Shown piece by piece: positions 35,857 to 48,517 of a stretch of 64,000 nucleotides of DNA. Numbering within the stretch: position 1 is the first letter of the stretch; each line of letters opens with the position of its first letter. The stretch is from NCBI GenBank assembly GCA_030620095.1, contig JAUTXW010005212.1, positions 770,001 to 834,000 of the forward strand, written 5' to 3'. Source of the DNA: Kuschelorhynchus macadamiae. Its lineage: Eukaryota > Arthropoda > Insecta > Coleoptera > Curculionidae. Below the pieces are notes generated by a model. The model ran no database searches. It worked only from the letters and a program-made list of their open reading frames with translations, and was not told where the DNA came from. The translations under genes were made by a program, and so were the position numbers.

Positions 35857-37508
35857 GTCTTTTCTGAGTTTAAAATAGAGAAATTTCTAAGTAAAAAAAT
35901 TTCTTCCAATTTATAATATTAATCTTACCAATGTGAGTTAAAAGTAAACAAATCCATTACACAACACAGATGCGGTATTGTGGAACATAAATTGCTTAAA
36001 CTATGATCGACAGAATGACAAATTAAGGCACATATAATATATTTATTGTTAGATTATAGAGTAGTAGTAGTATGATTGAAATCTGAATAAACTTTGCAGA
36101 GAAGCACCTATCGGTACTGATACGGCGCTATTGCTGCAAGGAAAACAAGTATGAGGTAGTAGGTAAAATCCAAAAACATGAAAAAAATGTGTTCCAATTT
36201 TAGTACTTTGTTTAATTTGTTACACAAAGGATATGAGTTTATATTTTTTATAGATTATTCTGTATTTGATTTGACCATGAAATGGGATTTATTTTTGGTT
36301 CGCAAATTTCGCAAATTTGATATATTTATCAAAATAATCTGTAAAGCAATCTAACTGGAAATTCCCTCCTGAATTTTTTCTTTTGGCTACAAAAATGAAA
36401 GAAAATTCAATTCATGTAAGGAAATATTCATAACTCTGGAAGTTCCGGGTAAAAGAAATTTACCGATTTATTTTATTTGAGGTTGGCTATAAGCACTAAC
36501 TAAAGATCAACTCTATGAGGACCATGCGTATTTTCTCCAGTAGCCAAGTAAATAGGCTTCAATGCGGGAACCGATTATTCTATTTTGTCATCTTTTTCGT
36601 TTTGCATGACTTTTTTATTTTTGTTTAGTAGTTATACCAATACTCAAAAAAAAAACAATTACAGACAAATAGCATCGATTAGTACCTTTTCTAAGCAAAA
36701 GTAAGAATAGCAAAAATGCTTATTCTACATGATGCATTTTAGTATGGTTTTATGAATGATTAACATCGTCCGTCTCGGCTTTGCTCGAGATAATTAAAAT
36801 TTTTCCCATACAAAGAAAATTTTACTCCCATTTTTTTACACCCAAGGGGATGAATTTTGATAAGTGCTGAAACACGTGATTATTTGTTTTTATTTGGGAG
36901 TACCTATTTGTATTAAATTTCAAATCAATAGACAAAGAATTATTTCTCCTCCCACAAACTTTCATCTCTTATTTTACACCTTTAGCGTTTGAATTTCCTA
37001 AAATTTTATTATTTCTTGCTTAGCTTAGAAAAGGAATCTATTGGTTCTGACTTGAATAGTTTCAGCTCTGCGTTGATGAGTACAATAATCACTAGGACAT
37101 CGTGTCCGGATTTTGATGTCATTATAGGGTATCGCCGATATTTGTAAAGATAGCGATCGAAAGACGCCGTGAACGAAATTTTCATAGCCCCCAGCGTTTC
37201 TGAGATACAGGATGATTTTGAAAATATTCAATTTTCAGGCAACACTTTATATTTATTTTTATTTGAGCCCCAAGAAATGCAATTTTATCGTTAGAATTTA
37301 GATTTCTCATTATTTTTTAGAATAGGCTGTGAAAAACCAATAAAAACATGGTTCTCTTTCTTAGTCCATCTAATAACACTAATATTAACATATCTTTACA
37401 TATTTCATACATTTATATTTCCACAGGTTCCTGTAACTAATAAAAAAAACTACTGTTATATATTCGATTGAGGTAGATTTTACTTGATTGACATTATAAG
37501 TGACAACA
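35857..37508. other. Unassigned AT-rich sequence
   Basis: A less AT-rich patch at 37040-37215 resembles degraded transposon sequence (its minus frame reads LRNAGGYENFVHGVFRSLSL), but no family can be named. Confidence 0.35.
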
Positions 37509-37636
37509 ATAAGACACAAACTTATGTCTTATTATTACTAACTAAACAACTAACTAACTAACTGACTAACCAAGTGTCTAATTAACTAATCTAAACTGAC
37601 TATAATAAGACAAAAATGTGTGTCCTATTATTACGC
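37509..37636. repeat. Two small palindromes flanking a CTAA-rich run
   Basis: AATAAGACACAAACTTATGTC and AATAAGACAAAAATGTGTGTC, each followed by a TATTATTAC run, lie about 96 bp apart and each is itself a short inverted repeat. Between them is an imperfect (CTAA)n run. Confidence 0.6.
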
Positions 37637-37645
37637 TGTTTATCA

Positions 37646-37650
<5 letters not shown>

Positions 37651-37738
<88 letters not shown>
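37651..37738. repeat. (TA)n microsatellite
   Basis: Uninterrupted tract next to the end of the mariner-like pseudogene. Confidence 0.97.
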
Positions 37739-37741
<3 letters not shown>

Positions 37742-37807
37742 TGTGTCTATAAAAGAAGTTAATCTAAAAATTGTTTTAATAACATTTATATGAATTTAAA
37801 TGTTTAA

Positions 37808-38655
37808 TCATAAAAACTGCTCAAACTGGTTTCCGTTTTCTTGAATGCAATGATGGCACAGTTTTCTTATTTTGCGTAGCGCATTAAGTATAATGATGGG
37901 TTTGGCTTGTAAATTTCGTAATTCTCTCTCAGTGGCATTGCGCCGATCTTCCATCATCTTCGTATGATGTTGGGTCTGAGAAATTTTGTTTTCTCAATAT
38001 CCCCATACAAAAAAAATCGAGCACTAAAAGATCGGGTGACCTAGTTGACCATATGTGCCAATCCAACGATCAGGAAAATTATTGTCTAAATATAGTCTTA
38101 CTATTTATGAATTATGATATCTAACTCCTGTAAGGCTGTCTTTGTGGATAAACAATTTCAGATTACTCCCCAGATTATAGCATGCTAGACTAAAACCAAA
38201 ACTACCCTGTCGCTCCCTAGGAAATATAATATGTTCGTTTTCCTGAGACTAATACCGATTATTATACCTATTTAAAACTCCAGTACTACTAATTTAACAT
38301 TCATCAGACCGTATAATGTTTCTGTAAAAATTTCTATTCCTGTTTGTAAATACCAATGACAAAACTCTAGTGGTCGGTGTTGGTTACCCGGATGCACATT
38401 ATGATCTACCTTAAATTTACGTTTTTTTAAATTTCTTGAACTATAGATTTTGGAACACCAACTCTTTCCTTAATTTTTATAGTAGAACTTGTAGGTTTGA
38501 TCCCAATTGTTACCATAACCTTAACGTAATTGACTTCCCGTTATTGGTTATTGTAAGTTTTTGGCCGAGGTTTGCCAAATTATCCAAAATTAACCAGGTT
38601 GTTTTTAATTCGACTAAAAATTCTGTTACTAGGTTGCCTTCTTTCTGGATACCTA
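37808..38655 (-). pseudogene. Mariner-like DDE transposase pseudogene
   Basis: Read on the minus strand in shifting frames, the order of a Tc1/mariner-superfamily transposase is clear: RYPERRQPSNRIFSRI and KERVGVPKSIVQEI (helix-turn-helix DNA-binding region), HPGNQHRPLEFCHWYLQT, FTETLYGLMN (around the first catalytic Asp, here lost), NILYFLGSDRVVLVLV-type middle, LAHMVN and RSFSARFFCMGI (matching the W-P-x-RSPDL-x-PLDFF-x-WG region), then CIQENGNQFEQFL at the C-terminus. Many stops and indels. Length close to that of a full transposase, so the whole gene decayed in place. Terminal repeats were not located. Confidence 0.75.
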
Positions 38656-39282
38656 TTTCATAATGTCATACCTTACACGAAAATGAAACATACCTTATAA
38701 CATAATACCCCCCTATTTTCATTATATAGTATAAAACAGCAGATCATATTTTTCATTATATTCAAAGTTCTCGTTAGCAACCATATTTTAATAAAGCGGA
38801 ACAATAAATAAAATATGTTGGTAAAGTAATATAAATATAATTTAATAAAGAAACTTAATAATATACTATGAAAAAACTTCACAGAGAAGTTCTTTCATAA
38901 CCTACAATGATAAATTTGATTTATAACAACGAAAATGCTTTTCTTGGGACTCAAATAAAAAATACCGATAAAGAATACGATAAATGCCGCATCAACGACA
39001 TTTAACGAATTATCTAATAAAATAAAAAACGAAAATTATTTTAACCAAGGACCCCGCACAAACCTTGTGGAAAACCGGCTTACGTGAAATTCGCTAAATG
39101 TTTTATATATTGTAGTACCTATCTTTTTGTACAGAAGATACCTTTGACACATCAAAATTGTGGGAACCGTTTTGGAATTAAAGCCGTTCGAAGCGTCCTT
39201 TTTACTTAGTAAATAGAAATAGTTTTAAAGTCGTATAACAGCAAGGTTTGATTAGAGTGACTTTGATTTAGGGCTTTTAAGA
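38656..39282. other. Unassigned AT-rich sequence
   Basis: No gene recognised. Confidence 0.4.
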
Positions 39283-39632
39283 TTAGTAATATATATTTCC
39301 ATAGATTTTAATCTGAAATATACAAATAAGTTGAATCGCGTCTTGTCCTTGGTTTAGAATTGGCAACAGTGCATGGTCCAGTAAGGTAGGTGTAATATGT
39401 AATTTTGTATATCGGATGGATCGGAAAGGGGGCACAACATATATGGTCCAGCAGCGTATACTAGGCATTTCAAAATTATAATGACGAGTATATTCTTTAC
39501 CCCTCGAATGTTACCTAAGGTGTTATATCCAATTACATCATATTTTTGAATTATGTACTCACCTATCTTGCCTATATCTTTGTGAATGATCCTAGGTTGT
39601 CTGTCGTATTTATGTGGTCTCATGACGTCGAT

Positions 39633-39640
<8 letters not shown>
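39283..39640 (-). pseudogene. Unidentified coding remnant, one frameshift
   Basis: The minus frame opens after a TA tract and reads VMRPHKYDRQPRIIHKDIG, EYIIQKYDVIGYNTLGNI, VYAAGPYMLCPL and SDIQNYILHLPY. Near 39390 it shifts to a second frame that continues with LLDHALLPILNQGQDAIQL. The two pieces join smoothly and the residues look like real protein, but I do not recognise the family. The N-terminus is lost in the TA tract. Likely part of a transposon. Confidence 0.4.

Positions 39641-39692
<52 letters not shown>
39636..39692. repeat. (TA)n microsatellite
   Basis: Uninterrupted TA tract that adjoins the 5' end of the minus-strand coding remnant. Confidence 0.97.
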
Positions 39693-39699
<7 letters not shown>

Positions 39700-41210
39700 G
39701 GTAAAGATATTACCCAACTCAACCATAATTTAGTCAAGTGCTTCAAAACATTGGACAGGAGCGGTGCCCCCCCCTAGTGACGCCCCTGCGTGACTATTTC
39801 CGATTAAGCTATTGTCGTAATATCACATTTTTTGCCAAAATTAAATAAAATCAACAAATAAAATTAGGCCAAAATATAGAAAAATGAATTCCATATACAT
39901 TTACATGCATTAGACATTGGAAATCGGCCTAGAACTCGTCTTCTAGAGCATCGAACCAAGTCGAATAATATTCCATCCAATAGGATTAAAGCATTCAAGT
40001 CTTCCAGCCAATACCCACGCTGCAATCGGATATATATATCGATTCTAGAAATTCTATAAGTAAATTAATTAATTAAAAATATAATCAAAATTTCATAATG
40101 AAACTTTGTAAAAATAATCTCTAGTATGTGCGCTTCACGCTCATATAAAAATCTTTACAAAAACATTATTATTTCTACCTAAAATTCAACATTAAAAATT
40201 TCTCAAAATCTAAAAACTAATTATTTCAAAAAACTTTTTACATCTCCAAAAAGGCCTAATCAAACCCTACATTTCAGTAAAAGAATGATTAAAATCCGTT
40301 CAAAATTAACAGAGAAAATTAGCATTAAAGGAAAAAATTCAAAAATTCGAGTTCGTTAAATTTCAATTTTTCAATTTCAATCTTTAATAAAATTTTTTCT
40401 AAACCAGATAGCCAAGTGCCGTAAACTAACGAAAGAACCCCTTATATATCAAAATTTGAAGAAGATATATCAAGAATTAACAAAACTATGAACAAAAGAA
40501 GATAGGCGTCGCAGATGCCACGCCTGGAAAATATATACGTCCGTAGCGCCTAAACGCGACGTCGGACGTCAAAAAGTCACTAGACGAAAAAGTTTTCAAA
40601 TAAATTAAACTACAACATATCAAATTTTCAAGAAAATAGGAAAATTTTTGCGAGCAAAATTTTTCACTTTTTTGGACTTAGCCAAAATTTTGAGTAAACA
40701 AAAAACCAAAATAAAGGTATCAACTTACCTTCATAGGATGAAAGCCCATACAAAAAGAAGAGTTTTATATAATAAAACATTTTAAGAAAAAACTACCAGA
40801 AAACCATGAAATCGACGTTGAAGTTATGCACCAGGACCTGGTGAAAATGTCCAATATCTATAAAAACTAATAGAAAAAATCTGATTTTTCACAGGATTAA
40901 TTATTACATAAAGAACTATCGTTTAACAAAGTCTTATGGTTATACGAATTTTTTATTTTCAAAAAGAAAAAAGTTATAATAAAAATCTGAAACTTGGCCA
41001 GAATACATATAAAGTAACACTATTCTAGGGAAAAATCCCAAACCAAGAAAATTCTCAAAAATACGGATCCCACGGGACTTCAAAGTTTCCCGGGAGATGT
41101 TTTCAGTAGAAAATCTTGTTCGAAAGTGAACAGAAAATACACCAGTTTCGTTCACGGGACTCCGCCCACAATCCACAGGATTGGTCCAGAGCGTGCAAAA
41201 GGGTGTCGCC
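39693..41210. other. Unassigned; upstream region of the locus at 41.2 kb
   Basis: No gene. A small GC-richer patch at 40505-40580 has repeated GACGTC-type motifs. It may be the start of a mobile element that includes the 41.2 kb promoter. Confidence 0.35.
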
Positions 41211-41325
41211 GTGACGTCAAACTTCGATCAATATAAATATGGACAGATTTTTGTTTCAACAGCTTTTCGTTCAGAGCTTTTCGATCATCTCTTACGACCA
41301 GTAACACGTGTAAATTTCGTGAGTG
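41211..41325 (+). promoter_or_regulatory. Promoter-like region (CRE, TATA) and first splice donor
   Basis: TGACGTCA (41211-41218) is a perfect CRE-type site. ATATAAATAT (41231-41240) is a TATA box about 26 bp before a TTCAAC initiator-like site. A donor-like CGTGAGTG follows near 41317. A matching acceptor TTGTTCGGCAG lies near 43178, so a 5' UTR intron of about 1.86 kb is possible. This could also be the promoter inside an LTR. Confidence 0.4.
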
Positions 41326-43221
41326 TAATAGCTATTTTTCATATACCCTCCTAAGCGTCGGAAGCAGTGTTATTAGTGCGTTTCTTTTTATCATTCTGAG
41401 TGAAACAGCCGAAGCCTTAGAGGAACCTTGCACTTTACGTTGGATTGCGCCGGATATCGAAAAGTTCCATAGGTTCTTAGTAGGGCTCTGATGAAGACGG
41501 GTCTTAAATCTGGTTCTCTTGATTTATGGCCTAGTAGGAGGCATCTGGAAGAAACATAACTGGCTGTATAAATTGCGCGAGGAAAAAGTTGTAAGTTGCT
41601 TTGCCTCTGGTCTTCTTCTCCTCTAAGCGTTCTCCAAGCTCAGTTTTTCTCCAGATCAAGTTTCCTTTCTTTGCTCGAACCTTAGCCTAACTTGTGTTCA
41701 AGTGTGTATCTTTTGGCATAATTTATCACTCATTTTTTTCAAAACGTAGACCTGTTTACCTTTGCTTATTTTGGGAAAATTTGAATTTGCTGTTCACTCT
41801 AAATTTTAACGAATTGCTCACTGATTTTTTTTTAACAATTTTATAACTCGTAAATTTTTTAAATTACCGATTTTTGACTGCAAGCTTTTACTATCTTGTA
41901 ACATTGTATATTTTATTTGATTTGTATTTTATGATCTACCCTTAATTGGGCGAATCATATTTTTGTAAACTTACTGATTGTGACAAATCTGATTTTGATA
42001 TTCTCTTGTACTTAAACTTAATTGTTTAAACAAATTGTAAATAATAATTTACTTGATCTTGTATTAGGTAAGATAGGATCCTAGCATTAAGTACGCTTGG
42101 TGAAATTTTAAAACTTAACGATCCCTCCAGAGACATAGCACGTCAGTTCCTGAAGTTCTCAATCTCTCTTAAGTGTAGAGGATTGTTTATTCTAAGGAAC
42201 ACTTAGCAAAAAACCGTGCTCTTGATTTTGACAAAATTTGATTTTGATATATATATATTCGTGAATTTTGTATATATTATATAAGGTATCATAAACTTTA
42301 ACTTTAACAAAATATTAATTTTTTTTAATAATTTTTATTTTTAAATAATTAAATATTACAACATTTTCGCGTCTAATATCCCAAGCGGCGTGACCCGAGT
42401 GGACTATTAGATAGGGACTCTTGGCAAGCTTGAAAAGAATATCTTTTTGAGTTTTGATTTTAATTTTTATTTTGAAAATATTATTTTGATTTTTAATTTT
42501 TAAATAGCTTTGCCAAGTTATTAAATAAGACTAAGGTTTTACTGATTTTGACATTATTAATAATAATAAATAAACTAAATTTTAGTGTACATAAAAAGAT
42601 ATTCACTTAGTTAGTTCGACTAGGTTAAGTATTATTGTAATTTGATACTAAAGTTGTAACTAAAGGATTTTACTGAGCAGTCACAGTGTTATTTTGATTA
42701 ATATAAACAATAACAAATACGAGAGATTTGTTGTTATCTATTTTGACTCTATCGATTTTGATAAGTGAGCAAAAAGACAGTTTAGTAATTGTGGTCAATT
42801 ACTATTTGTATGGACAAATACTGTTGAGCGAACTTTGAAAAAATCTCAACATTGAACAAATATAAATAATAAACAATAAACTTAAAGAGACAAAGTATCT
42901 CCACGAACACTTATAGTGACAGTGCGTAGTGCTTTCTTAAACGTTTCGACTTGAGTTCGAAAGGTGAAATATTTAGTGGTGTAAGGACTTGGAAAAGCCT
43001 ACACACGGCTACGGCCATATTGACAGGTTACCTTAAGTAAATAAAATCCATACGATTTTTTGTAATTAAAACTAGATTTAGACTTAGGGATAGGACTCCA
43101 CTCGGGTGACGTTACTTTAGTTTTAAGTGACTTTCCCCCGACTGACTCCCGTTGCTCCCTAATTTATTTGTTCGGCAGGTACTTTGAAATCTTTAAACAA
43201 ACTTTTTATAACTGACTACCA

Positions 43222-44061
43222 ATGGCTACTCCTACTTCTGGTATAGGGTGGTATCAGAACTCCATTCGCCCAGCAACACCGTCCCCCTTCTTGAGCCTAT
43301 GCTCAATCTCTTTCCTGGCGAGGGGAACGAACATTCAAAAATTCCCCGGGTGAAATACCAAGCTTGCCTTTCAATGCCCCTGAATATATAGACAATCATG
43401 ACAACTCATATAGGACATATTTAGTGGAACTTTTGCCGGAGCATCCTACATGGAGGACATCTCCATGGAGGTGCCCCGAAGAAGAGAGTATCAACACAAT
43501 ACCTCTTTTATAAATACTAAATTTAGATCTGAAGCTGAATTAAATAAACAAAACAAACCAGATGAAACCGTGTTGCTCGATAGTAGCCGCGAGCGCGAAT
43601 CTCTGCATACAATTTATGCTGACAGTTCGTTGGAACTTAGACAACAAAATAACAGAAAAACTTATTCGTTGTTTGAGTTGAATTTCTCTCCTGACCGTCA
43701 GAGTCTGGGTGGGAAATCAGAAGTCGACCTCCTTTCTATATGCGAAGGCGGCGACAGGACAATTAACAAAAAACAAACTACAGGACAAGGGGAAGGAAGT
43801 TTGTATTCCTTGTTTTCAATGGAAGAAATGGAGCTCAGTGTCCCCGCAGGGGAAAAACGTGGTAAGAAGACTGTAGCTCCGCCCAACTTTCGAGTAAAAT
43901 CGAATAAATTCGAAAACATAAATAATTTGTTGAGTACAACTCCGCCCATACGAGAACATGGCATCCCTGGTGGGGAAACTCATCAGGAAAGAGCTATGTT
44001 CAAATCAAAAACAAATAATTTTTCAATACAAACTCCTCCCGTACGAGAACACTATTTGTAA
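43222..44061 (+). pseudogene. Unidentified protein-coding locus, frame-interrupted
   Basis: Starts at a well-placed ATG (ACCAATGGCT), reading MATPTSGIGWYQNSIRPATP in frame 1. The coding-like sequence then moves to frame 2 (PGEIPSLPFNAPEYIDNHDN, VELLPEHPTW) and returns to frame 1 at 43450-44061, a 203-codon open frame. Two compensating indels, or a short intron, would explain this. The protein is hydrophilic, without membrane segments. It has internal repeats (TTPPIREHG and QTPPVREHY; TYSLFEL and LYSLFSM). Codon use is clearly less AT-biased than elsewhere. No family recognised: a gag-like protein of an LTR element, a viral remnant or a host gene are all possible. Confidence 0.5.
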
Positions 44062-44176
44062 TCAGTAATCAAGCGAAAGTTATTGCCTATGCTAAATTTT
44101 GACAAGTGTGCCCAATGAAGTAATTCCATATTGAACTTTTTTAAAGACACTGCTACTGTAGAATGTATCTGCTAAA

Positions 44177-44341
44177 ATGTATCGTGCCCATCCGAGACCG
44201 AACTTTCCATCCAAACTTATTAAGGTGTTAAAATTGAAATATACTTTATCGAGATACGGCCTGATGTGTAACATGAATTTTAATGATTTGCCGGACTTGG
44301 TCAAGCCGGTCGGTGTGTACAAAATTATCAAGTGCACTTAG
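44177..44341 (+). CDS. Unidentified small open frame downstream
   Basis: 54 codons from ATG, beginning MYRAHPRPNFPSKLIKVL and ending VKPVGVYKIIKCT. Less AT-biased than the surroundings. The GVYKI-x-KC end weakly recalls the start of a GIY-YIG domain, but it stops there, so this is not a claim. It may be the 3' part of the locus at 43222-44061 or of a separate element. Confidence 0.3.
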   Translation: MYRAHPRPNFPSKLIKVLKLKYTLSRYGLMCNMNFNDLPDLVKPVGVYKIIKCT

Positions 44342-45499
44342 CGTCTAAAGTTAAGCCACAATTTGTGGAAGTTTGTGTGGCACTATGTAGGCAGTGCTTA
44401 AAATTAGGAATAGGCGAATATCCCTCTTAATGGACAGAGTTTTGTAATATTAATTATTATTGCTTAGTTAACACTTCATGAATATATTTTGTGATGATTT
44501 TTAATTGTAATATTGAATAGCGTGTAATATATGTTTTTTTTCACCTGTCTATAGTTGCGCGGATAATATCGAAAGAATTGTTTTAAATATACTAAAAATA
44601 TGCAACTAATTTACAATAGTCTAAGGTCTAGTCTTAAACAAATTAATACCTGGTCGAATAAAAAAGTTACCTAAAAAGAAAGCATAGATATTTTACGGGA
44701 AAATGAAATAATGTCTTCTGGTACTTTGAGAATCGAACGATTTCCGAAATTTCGGTGTATTGATTAATTATAGAAGAACATATGTTTATACTTTGTAAAT
44801 ATGTATAATTTTTATTTTGGTTCGTACTATAAAACATGATACTTAGTATTGTTACCTTTTATACTTTTTATATTATTTTTATAAAATAATATTTTATTAT
44901 GGTTAGTATAAGTTTATGCCTCCTCAAATAAATCTTTACCACATCATCTCGCACACAATATTAGCTCTCTTTGCAATAAGGAGATGGCAACAAATTATAT
45001 ACTTGTTTCTTACTTCGATGGGCCAAGTCAAATTGTTTTAATTGACCTTGACCATATAAGTTGCTATAAAATAAAGTAAACTTATTTGACTTTTTTATTT
45101 TTTAAATTTATTGTATTCTTAGATTTTGTAAACTATTTTTTGTTTATTTACTTAATTTAGTAAATTAGAGATATTTGCTTAAATTAGGAAGACCATTGAG
45201 ATGCAGAATTTCTAACAAATCTGGTTTATTACATTAAATGTCAATCATTGATAAAATTTAAGAAGGCTAAATGAAGTACACAAGTTTTAAATGCTAATGA
45301 AGCATCCATTATCATTCAGTTAATTAAAAAACTAAATTAAAATTGAATCATATTGATTTTAAAGATAAGAACTTTCCTCATTATGAATCTTTAATTTTAT
45401 TAGGAAAAATGAAGTGTGACCCAATTTAGTGCCGCACATAGTCATTTAATATCACTTATACATATACTGTCTTTTCAGACATCATTATTGGACGCTCAT
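44342..45499. other. Unassigned AT-rich sequence
   Basis: No gene recognised. Confidence 0.4.
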
Positions 45500-46678
45500 T
45501 TTGAGCATAATTTAAAATAAATCGAGTAAGTAGTTTTTAGACTGACATTTTTAAGACCGCCATTTTGTTCCGCCATGTTGATTTCGTACAAGTTTATTCC
45601 TATATTACGTTTAATTTTTGTGCTAAATTTAAGTCAAAATTTTTTTTCATTGATTTTTTAAACATTTTATTTGGACGCCGTCTTATTTCGCCATCTCGAA
45701 TTCATACCAGAATTTTACTAGATTATATCTATATCTCTATACTTGGACAACATTTGAAACTAATCTAATAAGTAGTTTTTTGGCTGATTTTTAAATATTT
45801 TATTAGGCCACCATCTTGGTTTTGTAACAAAATGTTACCAGTTCATTTCTATGTAATACTTAATTTTTATGCAAAATTTGAGGTAAATTGGAAAATTTTC
45901 TTAATAATAATTTTTTTAACTTTTCACCAGGCCGCCATTTTGTTCCTCTATACTGACAATCGGGTAAGCAGTTCTTTAGCTATGCCGCAATTTGACAAAC
46001 AAACAGATAGACAAACCGACGGAATTGAGAAAACATGTTGTTTATTAGCATCTAGGGATACTAAAAGGTGAAGATAGGTAAAACCCGGGAGGGTGATTTT
46101 TTCACGATTACAAACATTTTATGTGGCTTCCGTTTTGTTCGGCCATCTTGAATTCTTACTACGGTTTTACTAGCTTATCTCTATATTACACTTAATAAAG
46201 CTGTTACACTCAAGTTGAAATCAATCTATTAAGTAGTTTTGCAAGCTCATTTTTTAGATATGCTATTGCTAAGGCGGCATTTTATTTCGCCACATTGGAT
46301 TTGTACCAAAATTTTGCCAGATAATTCCAAAGTAATATTTGATTATTGTACAAAATATAAGGTAAATTGGTTAAGTTTTTAAATAATTATTTTTATAACA
46401 TTTAACTAGTCGTATTTGCCGTATTAGATTTTTATCAAATTGTTACCAGATTATCCCCATATGACCTTTAATTTTGACTAAAGTTTGAAGTTTATATGTT
46501 AAGTAGTTTTTCGGTATCTCGCGAACAGAAGATCTACAGACAGGCAGACTGACGGAATTGAGAAAACATGTTTTTTGGCATCTAGGGGCCCTGAAACGTG
46601 AAGATCTGTAAAAACCTGGGGGGTGATTTTTTCACGGTTACAATATGTACTTCCCTTTTACGAGGGAAGTAAAAAGTC
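45500..46678 (+). repeat. Dispersed repeat family A, two units in tandem
   Basis: Recurring modules around CGCCATTTTGTTCCGCCAT and TACCAAAATTTT occur about every 130-165 bp (near 45555, 45675, 45805, 45930, 46115, 46270, 46405). The terminal module GACGGAATTGAGAAAACATG occurs twice (46018 and 46552), each followed by TCTAGGG and GGGTGATTTTTTCACG. The second unit ends in a hairpin, ACTTCCCT-x-AGGGAAGT, at 46651-46672. Non-coding; mobile class unknown. Confidence 0.75.
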
Positions 46679-48517
46679 AATCTCAAGTAACGTTAAAAAA
46701 CTTATTTTAGACCTTGGAAATTACCAGGATTTATTTTCCCACAAGGAAAGTATGACTGAAAATTGTTCATGAATAAATGATTTATAGAATGGTAAGGAAT
46801 AGATAAAATAGAGAAATATATTACCCAAAAAGGGTACTAGAACTTTGGCGTAGACTGCCAGATGTCACGCCGGACGATTAAATATAGCAATAAACCGTTG
46901 CCTTCGAGAATCTCAAGGGTAATGAATAAACTTATGTGTCACTATTAATTAAAGAAAATGCGACTTTTAGGTCACTAAAATTCCCTTTGGCGTTAAGGCT
47001 GAATATCCAATTTAGGTGCTTGCAAGAAGTGATGTATTACAATAATTTAGATAGAAAGGCAAGGCATGCGTAATTGCATTGAGTAAAATAAAAACCTCCA
47101 CTTAAGGCACACTCGTATAAGGATATCCTTAAATACACCTGTTACATGTATTAAAGCAGTGAACAAAACGTCACAAAATTAACTTATTACCGACACAAAC
47201 AAAAAATAATTTTTCCCGTTTTGGAAGTAAAGGATTAGGTATTTAATAATCCGATAAAAGATCAAAATATAAGGTTGATTGAATACTAATTTCATAGGAT
47301 ATTGTTAACAAATTTGGAATGTGAGCGGTATTTTGCTCATAGACGGGAATAAGAAAAATGTTTTTTTTTTAATTAAGATCTGTACAAATGGTTTTAAAAC
47401 TTCAGGTAGTTTAAGACGGTTGGGAAAGCGTGTAACCCGAAGAGTAATCGTTCAACTATTTGCGCGTAAATTTGAATTTTGGTTCGGGCTAAATTATAAT
47501 TTCCAGGGTTAATAGTCATCTGTTATATAGCTATGTACGTACAGTAGAGCACGGAAGACAATGTTTTTATATATGCATCATCCAGCGATCGATATTTTTT
47601 GTTTTGTACTCAATTCTCAATAGATTTGATTTTCAGCTCATAGTCGCGGAACTAGTATCGTATTTAAGCAGTACGATATATTTTATTAAATTTTTCGTAT
47701 TAATAATGCTTTTACACTTTTTTCGATTTTAATATCGCAAGTAAAATAAAATAAAAGTTTGTAAAATTGTAAATTACGATGTTGGTTATTTTGAATATAT
47801 TGAAACAAAAAAGATATGGTGCCTATGATTTTAAGTGATAAGAGGGTTTTGTAGTGGGGGCAAAAGTCTTAGATTTTTTTTTTGGCTTTTTCGGATCGTA
47901 AAAAACATATATAAATACAGATTAAATGAAAAAGACTTTAAGTAATTTTATATTTCAACAACAGATGATGATTGCTTTAAACACCTATCAACAATAATAT
48001 TTTTAAGCAAAAAAGTAGTTAAATTTTGATTTACTTTAACCTTTTACAAACGTCAAATATAAATATTAGGGTAAATCACAATTTAACAACTTACTACTAT
48101 GACGGGGTTAATAGACTGGTAGAATTTTTTTTCATTTTTGGGGAAATCACGGAGAAAGGTCTTTTTGTGTCTGACAAAAAAACTGTGTACTATAAGAGTA
48201 ACAACAAAGATATAGCAAATTATATTTATATTTTTTTATAATAACGACTTACGAACCACCACTGGCGCCAGAGACCAATTATTCGTAATCTACCATACAC
48301 TAATATAACACACGTGACGGTCTTATCAGTGCTCCGGTGCAAGTCTGTATACCATCATGCTAATAAAACTCACTATGCGTGCCATCTGCATGAATAGCGT
48401 AATCCAGGCACTTGCATCTAAAAATAACCACCCCAAGTACATCTATAGATCTCCTTTACCGTATGCCTATATCCGGCTTATAGCGCCCCATTATTGCACC
48501 CCTGCACCACTCAATAC
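46679..48517. other. Unassigned AT-rich sequence
   Basis: No gene recognised. 48245-48517 is less AT-rich and adjoins the exon-like island. Confidence 0.4.

Noticed and set aside
43251..43262. TGGTATCAGAAC resembling a tRNA-Met primer binding site of copia-type elements
   Set aside because: It lies inside the coding-like frame (G-W-Y-Q-N-S) and no LTR end precedes it; most likely coincidence.
43698..43964. An 88-codon open frame on the minus strand
   Set aside because: Antisense shadow of the 203-codon plus-strand frame.
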